Positions 62,124 through 64,000 of a DNA stretch of 64,000 nt are shown here, piece by piece. The first letter of the stretch is position 1; every line of letters begins with the position of its first letter. The notes beneath the pieces are model-generated. The model searched no databases, had not been told where the DNA came from, and worked only from the letters and a program-made list of their open reading frames with translations. The stretch is from Stenotrophomonas maltophilia (GTDB lineage Bacteria > Pseudomonadota > Gammaproteobacteria > Xanthomonadales > Xanthomonadaceae). The stretch covers positions 62,001-126,000 of the forward strand of contig NZ_LYVJ01000003.1 of NCBI RefSeq assembly GCF_001676385.1, in the 5' to 3' direction. The position numbers and the translations under genes were made by a program.

Positions 62124-62480
62124 ATGACCACACCACACTCCCCGCCCCCGCGCCCGATCCAGGGAGCGCCCTCGGCCGCACCAGCCCTGGATCCCAACAG
62201 CCTCATCGCCATCCCGCACGCCATCGGCGCGGGTGCTGCCGCCGACGGACAGCCCTGGCCCGAGCGGCATCACCTGCGCAGCCGGCAGATGGCGTTGTCC
62301 GACGCCGACTGCGCGCTCACCGGCCAACGCATCGTGCAGGAGATCCTGCTGGCGGCCGAGCGCACGCGCCAGAACGGCGCGCCGGAGCAGTACGTGGGCG
62401 ACCGGGTGATGGAGGGGCTGGTGATGGCCGATCTGGCGCTGACCGCCTTCATCCACGAGCGGATGCGACCCAAGGACTGA
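62124..62480 (+). CDS. Small hypothetical protein downstream of the structured leader
   Basis: The 118-residue protein (MTTPHSPPPRPIQGAPSAAPALDPNSLIAIPHAIGAGAAADGQPW; then a helical RSRQMALSDADCALTGQRIVQEILLAAERTRQNGAPEQYVGDRVMEGLVMADLALTAFIHERMRPKD) has a disordered Pro/Ala N-terminus and a helical C-terminus. It resembles short XAC0095-like or DUF6124-like proteins of this group, although this was not confirmed. The ATG at 62124 has CGGAG six to nine bases upstream; in-frame sequence before it belongs to the leader. Confidence 0.75.
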   Translation: MTTPHSPPPRPIQGAPSAAPALDPNSLIAIPHAIGAGAAADGQPWPERHHLRSRQMALSDADCALTGQRIVQEILLAAERTRQNGAPEQYVGDRVMEGLVMADLALTAFIHERMRPKD

Positions 62481-62525
62481 GCGCGTTCATGGCGCGGAGC
62501 TTTCTGCCGGTGTGCGGGGTGACGA

Positions 62526-63014
62526 ATGAAGATGGACGGCCTTGCCGCTGCGGTGATGTGCATCGCGGTGATCGGCGCGATGTGGGTGGAGTGGCCCGAG
62601 CCCGTGGGCGACCAGGTGTGGGCTTACCAGAAGCTGCAGCCGGCCGATTACCGCCTGCTGCACAGTGATGCGCGCGGCTTTGTGACCGCGAAGGCCCACG
62701 AAGGCTTTGAACTGCACGCGCGCCATGCCAGCGCAACGTCCTTTGAGGTCCGATGCAAGGGCGTTGTGGTGATGGACGTGGAGAACGCGCCCTCGCGTGT
62801 ACTGATCCGCATGCCTGCCGATGCACGATGGCGGGCGCCGGCTATCGAGCGTCTGCGCATCAGCTTCGAGCGGTGGCTGGATCTGCACCAGAGCCAGGGG
62901 CGATTGCTGGTGGAAAGTGCGGGGCCTTCGTGGGTTGAGGCGCGGTTTGGGCGCTTCAATGGGGCGATGCCTGATGAGCAGCGGTGTCTATCTGGGGCGC
63001 CGCACCGCGATTGA
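62526..63014 (+). CDS. Hypothetical protein with N-terminal membrane helix
   Basis: The 162-residue protein starts MKMDGLAAAVMCIAVIGAMWVEW, one probable membrane helix, followed by a soluble domain (YQKLQPADYRLLHSDARGFVTAKAHEGFELHARHASATSFEVRCKGVVVMDVENAPSRVLIRMPADARWRAPAIERLRISFERWLDLHQSQGRLLV). No family is recognised. It lies 45 nt downstream of the previous gene on the same strand. GGTG precedes the ATG. Confidence 0.65.
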   Translation: MKMDGLAAAVMCIAVIGAMWVEWPEPVGDQVWAYQKLQPADYRLLHSDARGFVTAKAHEGFELHARHASATSFEVRCKGVVVMDVENAPSRVLIRMPADARWRAPAIERLRISFERWLDLHQSQGRLLVESAGPSWVEARFGRFNGAMPDEQRCLSGAPHRD

Positions 63015-63227
63015 CGAGAATCCCCCTGACCGGCCGTCCATAACACGACGCCACCCGACGTCCCCCCGTCCTGAGTTGCCCCGTACTGATCGATGAAGCG
63101 CTGATCTTATCGGTGGTTCGGAACTCCGAAGCGACGTCAGGGTCGGAGGCGATCAGCACCTCCAACCGGCAGTGGGATCCAGGCAACTACGCCGTACCAG
63201 TCTTGGGACATTCACGGCCGCCTCAAC
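63015..63227. other. 213-nt gap, no feature identified
   Basis: Short open frames on both strands lack protein-like features or ribosome-binding sites. There is no strong palindrome or promoter. Confidence 0.4.
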
Positions 63228-63764
63228 TTAGTCCGGCTTGCGCTCTTCACTTGAGAAAACGCCATTGCCTCGCTCGAGCAAGAACACCGACTCCGGAATA
63301 GCGCTATTGCCGATGTTCCTGACTCTAACGCCGATCACTCCCCTTTTTCTATCGAAGTAGAAGGAGTTGGCGTGGACGCCATCCCTTTCCACATCCACCT
63401 TCAGAACTTCGCGATCATCGGCCAGCATGGGAATGGAGAGGATCTCTACCACGGCGAAGGTAAACTGACCCTCCTTGTACCTGTCACCAACCTTCCCTCC
63501 ATCAGGCACCTTGTAGAGCGCCATGAAGTCAACCTTAAGGCAGTCCGAGGAACCGCCAGTTTGACAAGGCTCAAGATTGCCGAACTCGTTGCCGTACCCA
63601 AAAAGACCTTTCTCACGAAGTATGGTCAACCTGGAATCGACCCCATTTGCTGAGTACCGCATATCTGGCGCGTAGTTTATGTATAGGACATCATCCGCCC
63701 TGGAAGGGATACTTACCACCATGGTGGCCAACGCAACTGCTGTGGCCAGTAGTCTCAGCTTCAT
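63228..63764 (-). CDS. Secreted hypothetical protein
   Basis: The 178-residue protein has a signal peptide (MKLRLLATAVALATMVVSIPSRAD). The mature part (DVLYINYAPDMRYSANGVDSRLTILREKGLFGYGNEFGNLEPCQTGGSSDCLKVDFMALYKVPDGGKVGDRYKEGQFTFAVVEILSIPMLADDREVLKVDVERDGVHANSFYFDRKRGVIGV) is mainly beta-like, with two Cys that might pair. It is not recognised. The second of two adjacent ATGs (63764) has AAGGGG at a better distance than the first (63767). GC content is lower than average. Confidence 0.65.
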   Translation of the reverse strand: MKLRLLATAVALATMVVSIPSRADDVLYINYAPDMRYSANGVDSRLTILREKGLFGYGNEFGNLEPCQTGGSSDCLKVDFMALYKVPDGGKVGDRYKEGQFTFAVVEILSIPMLADDREVLKVDVERDGVHANSFYFDRKRGVIGVRVRNIGNSAIPESVFLLERGNGVFSSEERKPD

Positions 63765-63767
63765 CAT

Positions 63768-64000
63768 CGCCCCTTCGGTCCTATCCTTACGTTCCGCGAC
63801 GCGTACTCCATGATCAGGTTGAAGTATTCGCTCGCGTTTCACGGAAATCCCCCTCATCCAAGGCTCGGTCTTGCCAGACGGTTTCATACCCTCCGGCAGC
63901 TGGCTCTCAGCGCCCACAATCTGACCCGATAGATCGCCTCTCCGGATTCATTGCTCACACCCACGCGCAGACCGGACGACGAAGGGCAACCAATGAAAGA
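63768..64000 (-). other. 233-nt right edge, possible 3' end of a minus-strand gene
   Basis: One minus-strand frame reads ASEYFNLIMEYASRNVRIGPKGR before a TGA that overlaps the next start; other frames read SFIGCPSSSGLRVGVSNESGEAIYR and VGAESQLPEGMKPSGKTEPW. The segments look coding but no single frame spans the region, so either a partial gene with frameshifts or chance open sequence lies here. It is too short to decide. Confidence 0.35.

Overview
The window is a high-GC (roughly two thirds G+C) gammaproteobacterial chromosome segment, best explained as Stenotrophomonas, probably of the S. maltophilia complex. Support: a trpE - SIMPL - trpG - trpD - trpC order, a heterodimeric 2-oxoacid dehydrogenase cluster, a candidate Xanthomonadaceae-type T4SS effector cassette, and many GTAG-headed palindromic repeats like the SMAG/REP elements of S. 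maltophilia. This identification is inference; no 16S or other marker gene is present.

Layout. 0-4.4 kb: minus-strand trp genes with a periplasmic SIMPL protein inserted. 4.6-9.0 kb: lipid kinase, GNAT acetyltransferase, rpe, a J-domain membrane protein, purC and an Mpo1-like protein. 9.3-15.3 kb: a six-gene Mrp-type monovalent cation/H+ antiporter operon with overlapping start and stop codons, followed by a Ca2+/Na+ antiporter. 17.8-21.0 kb: tyrosine degradation (hmgA, hppD) with a divergent MarR regulator, bracketed by two copies of one palindrome. 21-25.6 kb: membrane protein, thioredoxin-like lipoprotein, POT peptide transporter, tryptophan 2,3-dioxygenase. 25.9-29.8 kb: E1alpha, E1beta, an SH3-like protein and E2 of a 2-oxoacid dehydrogenase. 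29.9-32 kb: candidate T4SS effector/immunity cassette. 32-44 kb: VOC protein, WYL regulator, NAD(P)-binding protein, diguanylate cyclase, DUF808, ABC1 kinase, OpgB-like glycerophosphotransferase, large MscS channel.

44-56.2 kb: lipocalin plus FAD oxidoreductase, PepSY proteins with a PhoP/PhoQ-like two-component system, divergent speA/speE polyamine genes, LpxO-like hydroxylase opposite an LPS-kinase-like gene, PII protein and UbiK. 56.2-61.7 kb is an accessory stretch with lower GC: arr (rifamycin ADP-ribosyltransferase), a broken DUF4279 gene, a stand-alone OLD-family ATPase/nuclease, a small unknown protein, a DUF998 protein and a HEPN-LOTUS fusion. 61.9-64 kb has a large structured leader ahead of a small gene, then two unknown genes.

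Functional threads: aromatic amino acid synthesis and breakdown occur together (trp, kynA, hmgA/hppD); envelope modification genes (opgB, lpxO, LPS kinase, phoPQ) recur; and the 56-62 kb stretch carries the best candidates for unknown nucleic-acid-directed or defence functions. The most interesting items are the structured leader at 61.9-62.1 kb, the HEPN-LOTUS gene, the stand-alone OLD-family gene between matching repeats, the inverted repeat between speA and speE, and REP heads that supply stop codons.
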